Below are positions 16,828 to 25,602 of a DNA stretch of 46,711 nt, one piece after another (the first letter of the stretch is position 1; each line of letters opens with the position of its first letter). Location of the stretch: assembly GCF_001676615.1 (NCBI RefSeq), contig NZ_LYXZ01000026.1, positions 1 to 46,711 of the forward strand, in the 5' to 3' direction. The notes below the pieces were generated by a model. It made no database searches and had not been told where the DNA came from. It saw nothing but the letters and a program-made list of their open reading frames with translations. A program made the position numbers and the translations under genes. Origin of the DNA: Labrys sp. WJW. Lineage in GTDB: Bacteria; Pseudomonadota; Alphaproteobacteria; Rhizobiales; Labraceae.

Positions 16828-18615
16828 CTATTTGCGCAGGGCGATGTTGGTGATGTCGGCCTGCACGGCGAGCGAAGACCAGGTCCACAACGCGATGCGA
16901 TCGGAGGTGATGGCAACCTTGCGCTTCTCGAACAGAGGGATCCAGGGCAGGTCGGCAGAGACGAGGCGATCGGCCTTGGCCCAGACCGGGCCGGGATCAT
17001 CGGAGGGGAAGGCTTCCGCGGCCAACTTGTTGAGCTCCTTGTTGGAGTAGCAGATCGCATAGACGTTGCCGGTGCCGCAGGGCGATGCGTCCGAATTCAG
17101 CCAGCCCCCGAGCAGCATGCGCGTGCTCGGTCCCTGCCAATCGGGTGCGAAGGTTCCGCCGAGAAAGACGTCCCAATGGCTCTTGGGATCCTGGATGTAG
17201 GAACGGTACTGCGAACTCGGCACCGGGATGAGGTTGAGGGTGAAGCCGGCCGCGGCCAGGTCTTCCTTGAGCGTCACCGCGATGGCCTGGGTCTGCGCTG
17301 TGGTCTGATAAAGCGCGTCCAGGGTCAGGCCGTCGGGATAGCCCGCCTTGGCCAGCAGCTCCTTGGCCTTGGCCGGGTCGCCCGCGCTCTTGGGCGTGGC
17401 AAAGGGATCGAAGGGCTCATGGCCGAGGATCGTCGAGGTGATGATCTGGCCGAGCGGGAGAGCGGCGATCGAGCCGCCCTGGCGCTGGACGAGATGGGCC
17501 TTGTTCACCGCATAGGCGAGGGCCTGGCGCACCTCGAGTTTGCGCAAGGCGGTGGCGCCCAGACTGGTCGCTTCCGGCCGGGCATTGAAGGTGATGAAAT
17601 TGGCCGAACCGCTGTTGGAGGCATGCAGATAGGGGCTCTTCTGCGCCTGGTATTGCCGGATCGCAGCCAAAGGAGGCACGTCGAGATAGAGCGACAGGTC
17701 GGCTTCACCGGCGCGGATCTTCTGCACCACGGCATCTTCGGTATTGGTGGTGAAGTCCACGACGATCTCGTCGACATAGGCCTTGCGGGCCGGATCGGCG
17801 GCGTGGTTGTAGTTGGCCACCTTCTTGAGCACGAGCTTCTGGCCCTGGTCGTAGGCCGCCACGTAATAGGGACCGCTCGAAGGCAGGTTCTTCCTGAACT
17901 CCAGCGAATCCGGGAAATATTTGGAAGCGATTTCCGGCGGCAGCGGGCTGACGAAGTTCATCGACAGGATGTTGAGGAAATCATAGTTCTTGCTGTCGGA
18001 ACGCAGCACCAGCGTCCTGTCGTCGGGCGCGGAGACCCCGGCGATGTCATGGGTATCGGTGAAGGCCTTGGTGGCGGCGAGATCGCCCGTCGGCACCTTG
18101 GCGAACTGCTTGCAGTAGTCGGCGAAGCCCGCGAAGGCGAGATTGAAATAGTTGATGGCCGCGACCTGTTTGTTGGGATCGCAGAAGCGCTTGATGCCGT
18201 AGACGAAATCCCCCGCCGTGATCTTGCGCGTGGTCGGGCCCGCATAGGTAACGCCATCGCGAAGATGGAAGGTGTAGGTCTTGCCATCGGGGCTGACGTC
18301 CCAGGACTCGGCGAGGTCAGGCACCAGCTTGGTGTCGTCCTTGATCTCGCCCGGCGCGCCCGGATAGGTCACGAGCTGGCGGGTCAAGGCCCGCAGGATC
18401 TCCCAGGAATCGGTGCTGTAGCCGGTCAAGGGATCGAAGGCGTCGAGATCGGGGTCGAGCGAGGCGATGCGCAGCGTCCCGCCATAGGGGACCTCGTCGG
18501 CCGCCTGTGCCATGCTGGGGGCGAGGCCGCCCGCCAGCAGCAGGGCCGCCCCCGCCGTCGCAAAGCAAGCCGCCGAGCCGAGCAGCCAAGAACGGGCGAA
18601 AAGCCGGGATTTCAT
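16828..18615 (-). CDS. Peptide-type ABC transporter substrate-binding protein (SBP_bac_5)
   Basis: The protein is 595 residues from the ATG at 18615, chosen because AGGA lies eight bases upstream and a classic Sec signal peptide (SWLLGSAACFATAGAALLLA, cleavage after SMAQA) follows at once. The SBP_bac_5 fold is marked by the N-terminal GGTLRIASLDPDLDAFDPLT, the LAESWDVSPDGKTYTFHLRD segment and the SGPYYV motif near residue 245. It would capture cargo in the periplasm for the importer encoded downstream. It is longer than the typical 500-540 residues. Cluster-C binding proteins bind peptides, nickel, opines or glutathione; none can be singled out here. Confidence 0.92.
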   Translation of the reverse strand: MKSRLFARSWLLGSAACFATAGAALLLAGGLAPSMAQAADEVPYGGTLRIASLDPDLDAFDPLTGYSTDSWEILRALTRQLVTYPGAPGEIKDDTKLVPDLAESWDVSPDGKTYTFHLRDGVTYAGPTTRKITAGDFVYGIKRFCDPNKQVAAINYFNLAFAGFADYCKQFAKVPTGDLAATKAFTDTHDIAGVSAPDDRTLVLRSDSKNYDFLNILSMNFVSPLPPEIASKYFPDSLEFRKNLPSSGPYYVAAYDQGQKLVLKKVANYNHAADPARKAYVDEIVVDFTTNTEDAVVQKIRAGEADLSLYLDVPPLAAIRQYQAQKSPYLHASNSGSANFITFNARPEATSLGATALRKLEVRQALAYAVNKAHLVQRQGGSIAALPLGQIITSTILGHEPFDPFATPKSAGDPAKAKELLAKAGYPDGLTLDALYQTTAQTQAIAVTLKEDLAAAGFTLNLIPVPSSQYRSYIQDPKSHWDVFLGGTFAPDWQGPSTRMLLGGWLNSDASPCGTGNVYAICYSNKELNKLAAEAFPSDDPGPVWAKADRLVSADLPWIPLFEKRKVAITSDRIALWTWSSLAVQADITNIALRK

Positions 18616-18674
18616 AGTCTGTTTCCTGATGTTTCGAAGGAGGGACGAAGGCCGCGCACCATCGGGCGCCGGGC

Positions 18675-19940
18675 CTAGAACACGGTGCCCGCGTGGGGCT
18701 GGGCCGGTGTGGCGAACAAGGTATCGAGCGTGGACAGCACCACTTCGCTCTCGGCCTTGACCCGCCCAGCCCTGGCGAGCTGCCACCAGCGCGTGCCGCC
18801 GAGATAGGCCGTTGCCAAGGCGCCGACATCGAGCTCGGCCTGCGCCGGGGCATCCGTCAGCGCCGCGCCCTGCGCCGAGAGGCGGAACCGGCCATTGTTC
18901 TCGGCAAAAAGGGCGTCGCTGACGGCGAGCACCACCTCGCCTTCACCGGCATAGCGGCGCGTTTCCAGGGCCTGGCGCACATCGAGAAGGCGCAGCCAGG
19001 TCTCGTCACGCTGGCCGGTCACGCGAACCTGTCGATGGTTTTCGAACAGCCATGGCAGGGCGTCATCCACCGGCCGGCCGGGGAGGAGGATGCGGTGCAC
19101 CAGATCGACATTGAGAAGATGAGCGACGAGCGCGCCATAGGTGGCATCGTCGGCCGCGACCAGATCGTCGACGACGAGGGTTCGATCCGAGCCGGAGAAC
19201 CATTCGTCGAGACCGATCGGATGGTAGCGCACATAGCCGCTCTCCTGCCCTTCCTCGCCGGCCACCACGACATAGGCCGGCGCCCTGGACAGGTCCTGGC
19301 GCAGGCGCTGGAAGCGCCACCAGGCCTGCCAGCGTGCAATGGCGCCGGCCCGGGCGGTGCCGGCCTGAGCATGGATGGTGGGCAGCAGCGACCAGGCTTC
19401 GTCCGGCTCGACGAAACGCACTGGCAGGCCGCGCGCCACGCCCGGCCGCAGTCGGGCCCCTTCGGTGGCAAGGTCGAAGCTGACCTGCGAACTGGCGATG
19501 CCATAGCCGAAATGGGCGTAGATGCGCGCATCCGAAGCCCGCAGCGTAGCGATGGCATCGCCGCGCGAACGCGCCTCTGCCAATTGCCTTTCCAGAAGAG
19601 CGGTGCCGATGCCCCGCCTGGTATGGGTGGGCAGCACGCCGACATGGGTGACGGCGGCATGGGCGAGCCATCCGCCACCCGGAACCGTCAGGGTGCTAGC
19701 ATAGGAATTGACGGTGCCGACCAGCGTGCCTGACAGGAAGGCGCCGAGGGTGCGACCCGGCTCATAAATGTCGGCGACGAAGCCGGCATCGATCGGCCCG
19801 AAATTCGGCAGACCCACCATGGCGGTGCGGAACAGCCGGGCCGCCTGGATCAGTTCCGAGACGTCATCCAGAACTCTTACCCGGGCCGGCGCCGGGCTCG
19901 GCGCCCTGACGGCCGAGAGGTCTACGGCGTGCAGCGACAT
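18675..19940 (-). CDS. Eis-like GNAT N-acetyltransferase
   Basis: The 421-residue protein has the three-part plan of Eis-type acetyltransferases. The first GNAT domain has the acetyl-CoA loop VLPTHTRRGIGTALL near residue 106; a central degenerate GNAT domain and a C-terminal SCP2-like domain (VVLAVSDALFAENNGRFRL, then LDVGALATAYLGG) follow. Eis proteins acetylate amines on aminoglycosides, peptides or other small molecules in the cytoplasm. It lies between the oxygenase genes and the ABC importer of one operon; five bases separate it from the upstream flavoprotein gene. In that setting it may acetylate the amino group of the imported compound before or after oxidation. Substrate unknown. Confidence 0.88.
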   Translation of the reverse strand: MSLHAVDLSAVRAPSPAPARVRVLDDVSELIQAARLFRTAMVGLPNFGPIDAGFVADIYEPGRTLGAFLSGTLVGTVNSYASTLTVPGGGWLAHAAVTHVGVLPTHTRRGIGTALLERQLAEARSRGDAIATLRASDARIYAHFGYGIASSQVSFDLATEGARLRPGVARGLPVRFVEPDEAWSLLPTIHAQAGTARAGAIARWQAWWRFQRLRQDLSRAPAYVVVAGEEGQESGYVRYHPIGLDEWFSGSDRTLVVDDLVAADDATYGALVAHLLNVDLVHRILLPGRPVDDALPWLFENHRQVRVTGQRDETWLRLLDVRQALETRRYAGEGEVVLAVSDALFAENNGRFRLSAQGAALTDAPAQAELDVGALATAYLGGTRWWQLARAGRVKAESEVVLSTLDTLFATPAQPHAGTVF

Positions 19941-19945
19941 GGCGT

Positions 19946-21214
19946 TCAGGCCTTCGCCGGCGGGGTGAAGACGCGTGGCTTCGGCAGCGTCTGGTTGAGC
20001 GCGAACTCGCCGATTTCACGCAGGCGGTAGGACACCGGGTCATGCACCGTATGGGTACGCACATTGCGCCAATAGATGTCGAGACCGTATTTGTTGGCCG
20101 TCGAACGGGCGCCCGTCGCCTCATAGATATCGGCGGTAACCTCCAGCGAAACCTTGGTGGCGATGACCTTGGCCTGGTCGATCAGAAGGGCGAGCTCGCC
20201 CCAGGCCTGCGCCGTCAGCGCCGGCCCCGCCAGCAGCGCCGCCTGATAGAGGGCCGCAGCCTTGTCGGCCAGGGCCACGCCGGCGGCGATGCCGGCCGAC
20301 AGGCGCCCGAAGAGCTGGAGGTGGTAGGGATCCTCGGTCGCCTTTTCCAGCCCCGACTCGGGCCAGGGCCGGCCATGGCTGCGCACATAGGCGGAGGCGG
20401 CCTTGAGCGCTCCCTCGGCAATGCCGAGATAGAAATTGACGAAGATCAGCTGGCTGAACAGTACGCGCAGCCCGTCACGCTGCTCGACATCACCGGCATA
20501 ATGATCGAGACCCGACAGGAGGTCCGCATCGGTCGCCTCGACCCTGTCGAAAATCACCGAGCCGCTGGCGGTGAGGCGCTGGCCAAGGTTGTCCCAGTCG
20601 CCCTCGAAGCTGATGCCCTTGCGCGATGGCGGGACCTGAAAATGCACGCGCTTCTCGCCATCCCAGACGGTAACGGTGAGGATCTGGGCGATCGAGGCGC
20701 CGGTGGCGAACGTGCGGCGGCCGCTGATCAGGTAGCCCTTTTCGGTCTTTTCGAGTTCGGCCTTGGGATCGCGCGGATTGCTGACGCCGCCCTGGAACCA
20801 ACCCTCCTCGCCAACGCCGCGGGCCGTGGCCTGCCATTGCTCGGGCGTGCCGAGGATATAGCTCCACACCCCATTGGAATAATGATAGGCGATCAGCTGC
20901 CCGATCGAGCCGTCCGCCGCCGAGATGATACGGCTGATCTCGAGCGCCTGCGCGAGATTGGCGCCGGCGCCGCCCAGGGCCCGCGGCACGGCAAGGCCGA
21001 GGAGGCCGGCCTTGCGCAGGAGTTCGATCTCCTCGAACGGATCCTGGTTGGCACGGTCGCGTTCGAGCGCAGTGGCCGCAAGTTCGGCAGCAGCACTTTC
21101 GGCTCGGCTGCGCCATTCCGCGAACTCCGCCTCCGAAAGGCCGGCATAGATCTCGATGGCGGGGGCATCCCTGCGCGTATCGCGCAAGGCGCTCACGGCT
21201 GCGTCATAGGCCAC
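19946..21214 (-). CDS. DszC/SfnB-like flavin-dependent monooxygenase (acyl-CoA dehydrogenase fold), copy 2
   Basis: The 422-residue protein has the acyl-CoA-dehydrogenase fold: an N-terminal helical domain with LLRKAGLLGLAVPRALGGAGA, a middle beta domain with GDWDNLGQRLTASGSVIF, and a C-terminal helical domain. That last domain ends in YWRNVRTHTVHDPVSYRLREIGEFALN, split here by the usual His residues. This ending is typical of DszC, SfnB and related flavoproteins that oxygenate sulfur or nitrogen compounds using FMNH2 supplied by a separate reductase, rather than dehydrogenating acyl-CoAs. It is closely related to the copy at 22713-23954 and follows an LLM gene in the same order, showing that an LLM-DszC pair was duplicated. 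No flavin reductase gene is in the window. Confidence 0.85.
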   Translation of the reverse strand: MAYDAAVSALRDTRRDAPAIEIYAGLSEAEFAEWRSRAESAAAELAATALERDRANQDPFEEIELLRKAGLLGLAVPRALGGAGANLAQALEISRIISAADGSIGQLIAYHYSNGVWSYILGTPEQWQATARGVGEEGWFQGGVSNPRDPKAELEKTEKGYLISGRRTFATGASIAQILTVTVWDGEKRVHFQVPPSRKGISFEGDWDNLGQRLTASGSVIFDRVEATDADLLSGLDHYAGDVEQRDGLRVLFSQLIFVNFYLGIAEGALKAASAYVRSHGRPWPESGLEKATEDPYHLQLFGRLSAGIAAGVALADKAAALYQAALLAGPALTAQAWGELALLIDQAKVIATKVSLEVTADIYEATGARSTANKYGLDIYWRNVRTHTVHDPVSYRLREIGEFALNQTLPKPRVFTPPAKA

Positions 21215-21254
21215 TTGTCTCGTCCTCGTTCAAAGCTGTCGGCACATTGGGGGG

Positions 21255-22700
21255 TCACTCGGCCGCGGTGGCGGCCGGCACGTCCCGCGCGGGGACGAAG
21301 CGGGTGAAGTCGCGGAAGGAAGCGCCGCGATGGTCCTCGCGCAGCCGGCGCTGGCCCTCGCCCTGGAAGCGTTCGCGCAGGGTCACCGGCGTCGCCGGCC
21401 GCTCGCGGATACGACCGCGCTGCCGCAGCTCAGGCACGATGAAGCGGATGAAGTCCTCGAAGGAGCCGGGGCTGATGGCATAGGCGAGATTGAAGCCGTC
21501 GATGCCGGTCTCGTCGGCAAGGCGCTCGAGCGCGTCGGCGACCTTCTTCGGCCCGCCGACCAGGGTGGGATGGATGCCGCCCACGCCGATATAGTCGGCG
21601 ACATCGCCCACGGTCCAACGCCTGTCGGCATCGATGCTGGTGAGGCTGGACAAGGCCGAGCGGCCGGCATTGGTCTCGATATATTCGATGGGATGGTCGA
21701 GCGGATATTGCGACCAGTCGACCCCGGTCCAGGCTGAGAACAGGGCGAGCGCCGCCTCCACGCTGGTATAGGAGAGATAGTCGCGATATTTGGCCTCGGC
21801 TTCCTCGTCGGTTTCAGCCGTCACCACGCTGATGGCGGTGATGAACTTGATGGCATCGGGCGCCCTGCCGAGCTCGACGGCGCGCGAGCGGATCTGCTCG
21901 ATACGCCGGCGGATCGAAGGCGAATTGGTACCGCCCAGGAAGACGACTTCTGCATTGCCAGCCGCGAATTCGCGCCCGCGCGTCGAAGTGCCGGCCTGGT
22001 AGAGCAAGGGCGTGCGCTGGGGGCTCGGCTCGGACAGATGCGCGTCCGGCACGGTGAAATAGGTGCCGCGATGATGGATGGCATGGACCTTGGCCGGATC
22101 GGTATAGACCCCGCGCTGGCGATCGCGGATGACCGCATCCTCCTCCCACGAGCCCTCCCACAGCTTGTAGGCGACGTCGACGAATTCCTGGGCCCGATCA
22201 TAGCGCTCGTCATGCTCGATCTGGCGTTCGAGGCCGAGATTGCGCGCGGCCGACTCCAGCACGGAGGTGACGACGTTCCAGGCGATCCGCCCCTTGGTGA
22301 GATGGTCGAGCGTGGTGAATTTGCGCGCCAGCAGATAAGGCTGCTCATAGGTGGTCGACACCGTGATGCCGAACCCCAGATGCCTTGTGGCTGCCGCCAT
22401 GGCCGAGACCAGCAGCAGGGGATCGTTGACCGGCGACTGGGCGGCGGTGCGCAGCGAGGCATCGGGCGTGCCGGCATAGACGTCCAGGTGCCCGAGCGCA
22501 TCGGCCAGGAACAGTCCGTCGAAGCCGCCTTCCTCGAGCAGTCTGGCGAGGCCGATCCAATAGTCGATGCTGGTATAGGTGTCGGCCCGGTCGTCGGGAT
22601 GGCGCCACAGGCCCGCCGAGACATGGCCGACCACGGCCATGCCGAAGCCATTGAGCAGAAAAGGTTTCTTGGCGGCAATCGGCTGTGATGAAACGGACAT
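21255..22700 (-). CDS. LLM-class FMN-dependent monooxygenase (NtaA/SnaA/DmoA family), copy 2
   Basis: The 481-residue protein is a luciferase-like (beta/alpha)8 flavoprotein of the NtaA/SnaA/DmoA branch. Its markers are the N-terminal LNGFGMAVVGHVSAGLWRHP and SIDYWIGLARLLEEGGFDGLFLAD, the mid-chain HLTKGRIAWNVVTS, and LLYQAGTSTRGREFAAGNAE. These enzymes use reduced FMN from a partner reductase and O2 to attack C-S or C-N bonds in compounds such as dimethyl sulfide, nitrilotriacetate, EDTA or alkyl-cysteines. It lies 12 bp after one DszC-like gene and 40 bp before the next. It is a paralogue of the gene at 23951-25372 with a different C-terminus. The precise substrate cannot be inferred. Confidence 0.9.
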   Translation of the reverse strand: MSVSSQPIAAKKPFLLNGFGMAVVGHVSAGLWRHPDDRADTYTSIDYWIGLARLLEEGGFDGLFLADALGHLDVYAGTPDASLRTAAQSPVNDPLLLVSAMAAATRHLGFGITVSTTYEQPYLLARKFTTLDHLTKGRIAWNVVTSVLESAARNLGLERQIEHDERYDRAQEFVDVAYKLWEGSWEEDAVIRDRQRGVYTDPAKVHAIHHRGTYFTVPDAHLSEPSPQRTPLLYQAGTSTRGREFAAGNAEVVFLGGTNSPSIRRRIEQIRSRAVELGRAPDAIKFITAISVVTAETDEEAEAKYRDYLSYTSVEAALALFSAWTGVDWSQYPLDHPIEYIETNAGRSALSSLTSIDADRRWTVGDVADYIGVGGIHPTLVGGPKKVADALERLADETGIDGFNLAYAISPGSFEDFIRFIVPELRQRGRIRERPATPVTLRERFQGEGQRRLREDHRGASFRDFTRFVPARDVPAATAAE

Positions 22701-22712
22701 CGTTCAAACCAT

Positions 22713-23954
22713 TCACGAATAATAGGTGGGTGGAGGAACCGTCCCGTTGAGGGCGTAATCGCCGACTTCCAGGACCTTGTAGTGCACGGGGTCGTGCAGG
22801 GAGTGGGTGCGCACATTGCGCCAGTAGCGATCGAAGGAGAGCGCCCTGCTGGTGGCCCGCGCACCCATCAGTTCGAACAGGCGGGAGGTGACCTCCAGCG
22901 CGACTTCGGTCGAATGCACCTTCGACTGGTAGGCGACGGCGGCGACCTCGCCTCTTTCGCGCTCGGTCAGCTCGCTCCCGCGTTCCACCGCACGCTGCGC
23001 CGCTTCGCCAGCCGTATCCGACAGCGCCACGGCCGAGGCAAGCGCCACGGAAAGCCGGCCGAAGCGCTCGACCACCAGCGTATCCTCGCTGGCCCTGCCT
23101 GCCGGAGAAGAAAGCCAGGGCCGCGAGCGGGTCTGGATATAGTCGCGCGCTTCCTCGAAGGCGCCGAGTGCCGTGCCGAGATAGAGCTCACCGAAGGCGA
23201 GCTGGATGACGGGCACGTGCAGGGTCTCGGCCGGCGTCTGCGGCGCGTCCTCGCGGCGATGCGCGACGAGGTCGTCCGGGCTCACCGCGACGTTGTCGAA
23301 ACTGGCGCTGCCGGAGACGGTCAGGCGCTGGCCGATATTGTCCCAGTCATGGCCGAAGCTCAGCCCCGGCGCGGGGTTGGGCACCACGAACTGGCCGATA
23401 TGGCCGCCGACATCGTTTCCGGCGATCGTCGTACCGGGCGCGAAGCGCACCCAGACATGCAGGGTATCGGCCACCGCAGCACCACTGGCGAAGGGCTTGG
23501 AACCGTTGAGCACGAAGCCCGTGCCCTGCGGGGTTGCGCTAATGAGCGGCTCATAGGCGGCCTGCGCCACGCCGCCATGGAACCAGCCCTGCCTGAGGAA
23601 GCCTTCCGCCCGCCTGACGAACAGCGCCTGGTTCGGCCCCTTGCGACCCAGGGCCGTGCCGAAGAGGTGGTAGGCGGCGATCTGGGCGATGGAGGTATCG
23701 CCCTTGGCCAGGATGCGGATGATGCGCAGGACCTGCCGGGTGGTGGCACCGCCCCCGCCGATCGCCTCGGGCAGGAAGATCGTCAGGAGACCGGCCTGGC
23801 GCAACAGCTCGATCTCCGCCACCGGATCGACACCGGCGGCATCGCGCGCCGCCCCCGTCCGCCTCAATTCCGCGGCAACCCGCTCGGCCGCCTCGATCCA
23901 GAACCGGAACCGCTCCTCATTGTTCAATCCCGCCCGGGTTCCATCAGCGCTCAT
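22713..23954 (-). CDS. DszC/SfnB-like flavin-dependent monooxygenase, copy 1
   Basis: The product is 413 residues from the ATG at 23954, which overlaps the stop of the upstream LLM gene (ATGA). The open frame reaches further upstream but only through that gene. It has the acyl-CoA-dehydrogenase-type domains (LLRQAGLLTIFLPEAIGGGG; HDWDNIGQRLTVSGSASF) and the DszC-type C-terminal segment RYWRNVRTHSLHDPVHYKVL. It probably oxidises a sulfur or nitrogen compound with reduced flavin. Copy 2 differs by sequence throughout, so the duplication is old enough for divergence of substrate. Coupled translation with the LLM gene suggests the two act as a pair. Confidence 0.85.
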   Translation of the reverse strand: MSADGTRAGLNNEERFRFWIEAAERVAAELRRTGAARDAAGVDPVAEIELLRQAGLLTIFLPEAIGGGGATTRQVLRIIRILAKGDTSIAQIAAYHLFGTALGRKGPNQALFVRRAEGFLRQGWFHGGVAQAAYEPLISATPQGTGFVLNGSKPFASGAAVADTLHVWVRFAPGTTIAGNDVGGHIGQFVVPNPAPGLSFGHDWDNIGQRLTVSGSASFDNVAVSPDDLVAHRREDAPQTPAETLHVPVIQLAFGELYLGTALGAFEEARDYIQTRSRPWLSSPAGRASEDTLVVERFGRLSVALASAVALSDTAGEAAQRAVERGSELTERERGEVAAVAYQSKVHSTEVALEVTSRLFELMGARATSRALSFDRYWRNVRTHSLHDPVHYKVLEVGDYALNGTVPPPTYYS

Positions 23955-25372
23955 GACCGGGCTTCCGCCACCTGGGCTGCCGGGAAGGCGAAGCGGGCCG
24001 CGGGATGATCGGGCGGCACGAGCGGGGAAGCGGTGCCGAACAGGCGGCTGCGCAGCGCGCCGCCGCGTCGTTCGCGCAGGCGCCCGCGCCGGTCGAGCTC
24101 CGGCACGACATGCTGCGTGAAGTCGCGGAAACTGCCGGGATTGACGATGTGGATGAGATTGATGCCATCGGTATCGGTCTCGGCGAGCCAAGCGTCGAGA
24201 TCGTCGGCGATCCGGGCCGGGCCGCCCACCAGCGTCTTCACCCGCCCGAAACCGCCATCGGGCAGAAAGGCCTCGCGCAAGGTCCAGCGCCTGCCCGAGG
24301 CCGGATCGTCGAACATGCGCAGCAGGGATCGGTTGGCGTTGGTGTCCTGATAGCGCAGCGGCTCATCGAGGGGGTGGCCGGCAAAATCGATGCCGGTGCT
24401 GGCCGAATAATGGGTGATGGCGCCTTCCAGGCTGTAATAACGCAGGTAATCGTCGAGTTTCACTTGGGCGGCCTGGTCGTCCTCGCCCGTGACGACGGCG
24501 ATAGCGCTGACGAAGCGGATGGCCCCCGGCGCCCGGCCTGCCTCGCGGGCCAGTTCCTTGATCCCAGCGACATTGCGCCGGATGCCGGCGGCATCGGCCC
24601 CGGCGACGAAGACGACCTCGGCATGGCGGGCGGCAAAAGCCTGCCCGCGTGGCGAGCCGCCGGCCTGGAAGATCACCGGCACGCGCTGGGGGCTGGGCTC
24701 GGACAGATGCGGGCCGGGCACGTTGTAGTAATGGCCGCGGTGCGCAATGCCATGCACCTTGGAGGGATCGGTATAGAGCCCCTCGGGACGGTCCGGGCTG
24801 CCGCGGTCGCGCAGGACGGCATCGTCCTCCCATGAACCCTGCCAGAGCTTGTAGGCCACGTCGAGGAATTCGTCGGCGCGATCATAGCGCTCGTCGTGGG
24901 GATATTGGGCCTCAAGCCCCAGATTGCGGGCGGCGCTGTCGAGCTGGGAGGTCACCACGTTCCAGGCGATGCGCCCGCGAGTGACATGGTCGAGCGTGGT
25001 GAATTTGCGGGCGAGCAGATAGGGCTTCTCATAACTGGTCGAGACGGTGATGCCGAAACCGAGATCGCGCGTGGCCGCCGCCAGGGCCGACACCAGCAAC
25101 AGGGGATCACCGAGGGGAGATTGCGTGCCCGTTCGCAGCGAGGCCTCGGCGCTGCCGCCATGCACGTCGAGCAGCCCCAGCGCATCGGCGATGAACAGAT
25201 TGTCGAAACGGCCCTCGTCGAGGATCCTGGCGAGCTCGAGCCAATAGTCGAGATCGGTATAACGGTACGTCTCGTCCTCGGGGTGCTGCCACAGCCCGTA
25301 ATTGACATGGGAAACCGAGTTCATGGTGAACCCGTTCAAAATGATCGGTTCGGCGGACACGACGTTCGTCAT
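23951..25372 (-). CDS. LLM-class FMN-dependent monooxygenase (NtaA/SnaA/DmoA family), copy 1
   Basis: This 473-residue luciferase-like flavoprotein is the first gene of the long minus-strand operon. Family markers are LNGFTMNSVSHVNYGLWQHP, DLDYWLELARILDEGRFDNL, VTRGRIAWNVVTSQLDSAAR and VIFQAGGSPRGQAFAARHAE. The last one is the flavin-site region shared with SnaA and NtaA. It needs reduced FMN from a reductase encoded elsewhere. The AT-rich start region has no strong ribosome-binding site. It lies divergent from groES across 230 bp with an extended AT-rich inverted repeat, suggesting shared regulation of the oxygenase operon and the chaperonin/importer operon. Confidence 0.9.
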   Translation of the reverse strand: MTNVVSAEPIILNGFTMNSVSHVNYGLWQHPEDETYRYTDLDYWLELARILDEGRFDNLFIADALGLLDVHGGSAEASLRTGTQSPLGDPLLLVSALAAATRDLGFGITVSTSYEKPYLLARKFTTLDHVTRGRIAWNVVTSQLDSAARNLGLEAQYPHDERYDRADEFLDVAYKLWQGSWEDDAVLRDRGSPDRPEGLYTDPSKVHGIAHRGHYYNVPGPHLSEPSPQRVPVIFQAGGSPRGQAFAARHAEVVFVAGADAAGIRRNVAGIKELAREAGRAPGAIRFVSAIAVVTGEDDQAAQVKLDDYLRYYSLEGAITHYSASTGIDFAGHPLDEPLRYQDTNANRSLLRMFDDPASGRRWTLREAFLPDGGFGRVKTLVGGPARIADDLDAWLAETDTDGINLIHIVNPGSFRDFTQHVVPELDRRGRLRERRGGALRSRLFGTASPLVPPDHPAARFAFPAAQVAEARS

Positions 25373-25463
25373 CCATTTCTAGGGAAGTTTGGCTCGCCGG
25401 GCTGGCCGCGCCTGCTGTCGCCGCAGGCCGCGTCCGGCAATCGATGGAGGTATGTTTGCGCAT

Positions 25464-25488
25464 AAATTATATATTGTCTATATATTTT
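25464..25488. promoter_or_regulatory. AT-rich inverted repeat, candidate operator of the divergent operons
   Basis: AAATTATATA and TATATATTTT flank a TTGTC core; nine of ten positions are complementary. The left arm contains TATAAT on the minus strand (25471-25466), a good -10 box for the oxygenase operon, so a bound regulator would occlude it. Symmetry and position suggest an operator, but no regulator gene lies within the cluster. Confidence 0.55.
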
Positions 25489-25500
25489 ATATTCTTTTTA

Positions 25501-25536
25501 TTGACGTCGGCCGCGAACCCGCCCTAGCATGGGTTC
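25501..25536 (+). promoter_or_regulatory. Likely groES promoter with overlapping inverted repeat
   Basis: TTGACG (25501-25506) and CTAGCA (25524-25529) are 17 bases apart and resemble alphaproteobacterial housekeeping promoters. The -10 sits inside the inverted repeat GAACCC-N10-GGGTTC (25515-25536). No CIRCE element (TTAGCACTC-N9-GAGTGCTAA) is present, so HrcA control in the usual way is unlikely. Confidence 0.5.
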
Positions 25537-25548
25537 AGGCCGCAAAAC

Positions 25549-25565
25549 CCGCCTGAATCAGGCGG
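25549..25565. promoter_or_regulatory. 17-bp perfect palindrome in the groES leader
   Basis: CCGCCTGA and TCAGGCGG surround a single A, giving perfect dyad symmetry. It lies about 38 bp before the groES start and downstream of the likely promoter, so it could be an operator or a 5'-UTR hairpin. Confidence 0.5.
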
Positions 25566-25602
25566 CAAATCGCGGTGCTTCAATCAATCTGAGGTAGAAT
25601 CC

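Noticed and set aside
19946..23954. Fatty-acid beta-oxidation role for the two acyl-CoA-dehydrogenase-fold genes
   Set aside because: Their C-terminal RYWRN-RTH-LHDP motif and LLM partners match DszC/SfnB-type monooxygenases, and no other beta-oxidation gene is nearby.
25373..25602. CIRCE heat-shock operator before groES
   Set aside because: Searched for TTAGCACTC-N9-GAGTGCTAA; none is present. The inverted repeats found have different sequences.
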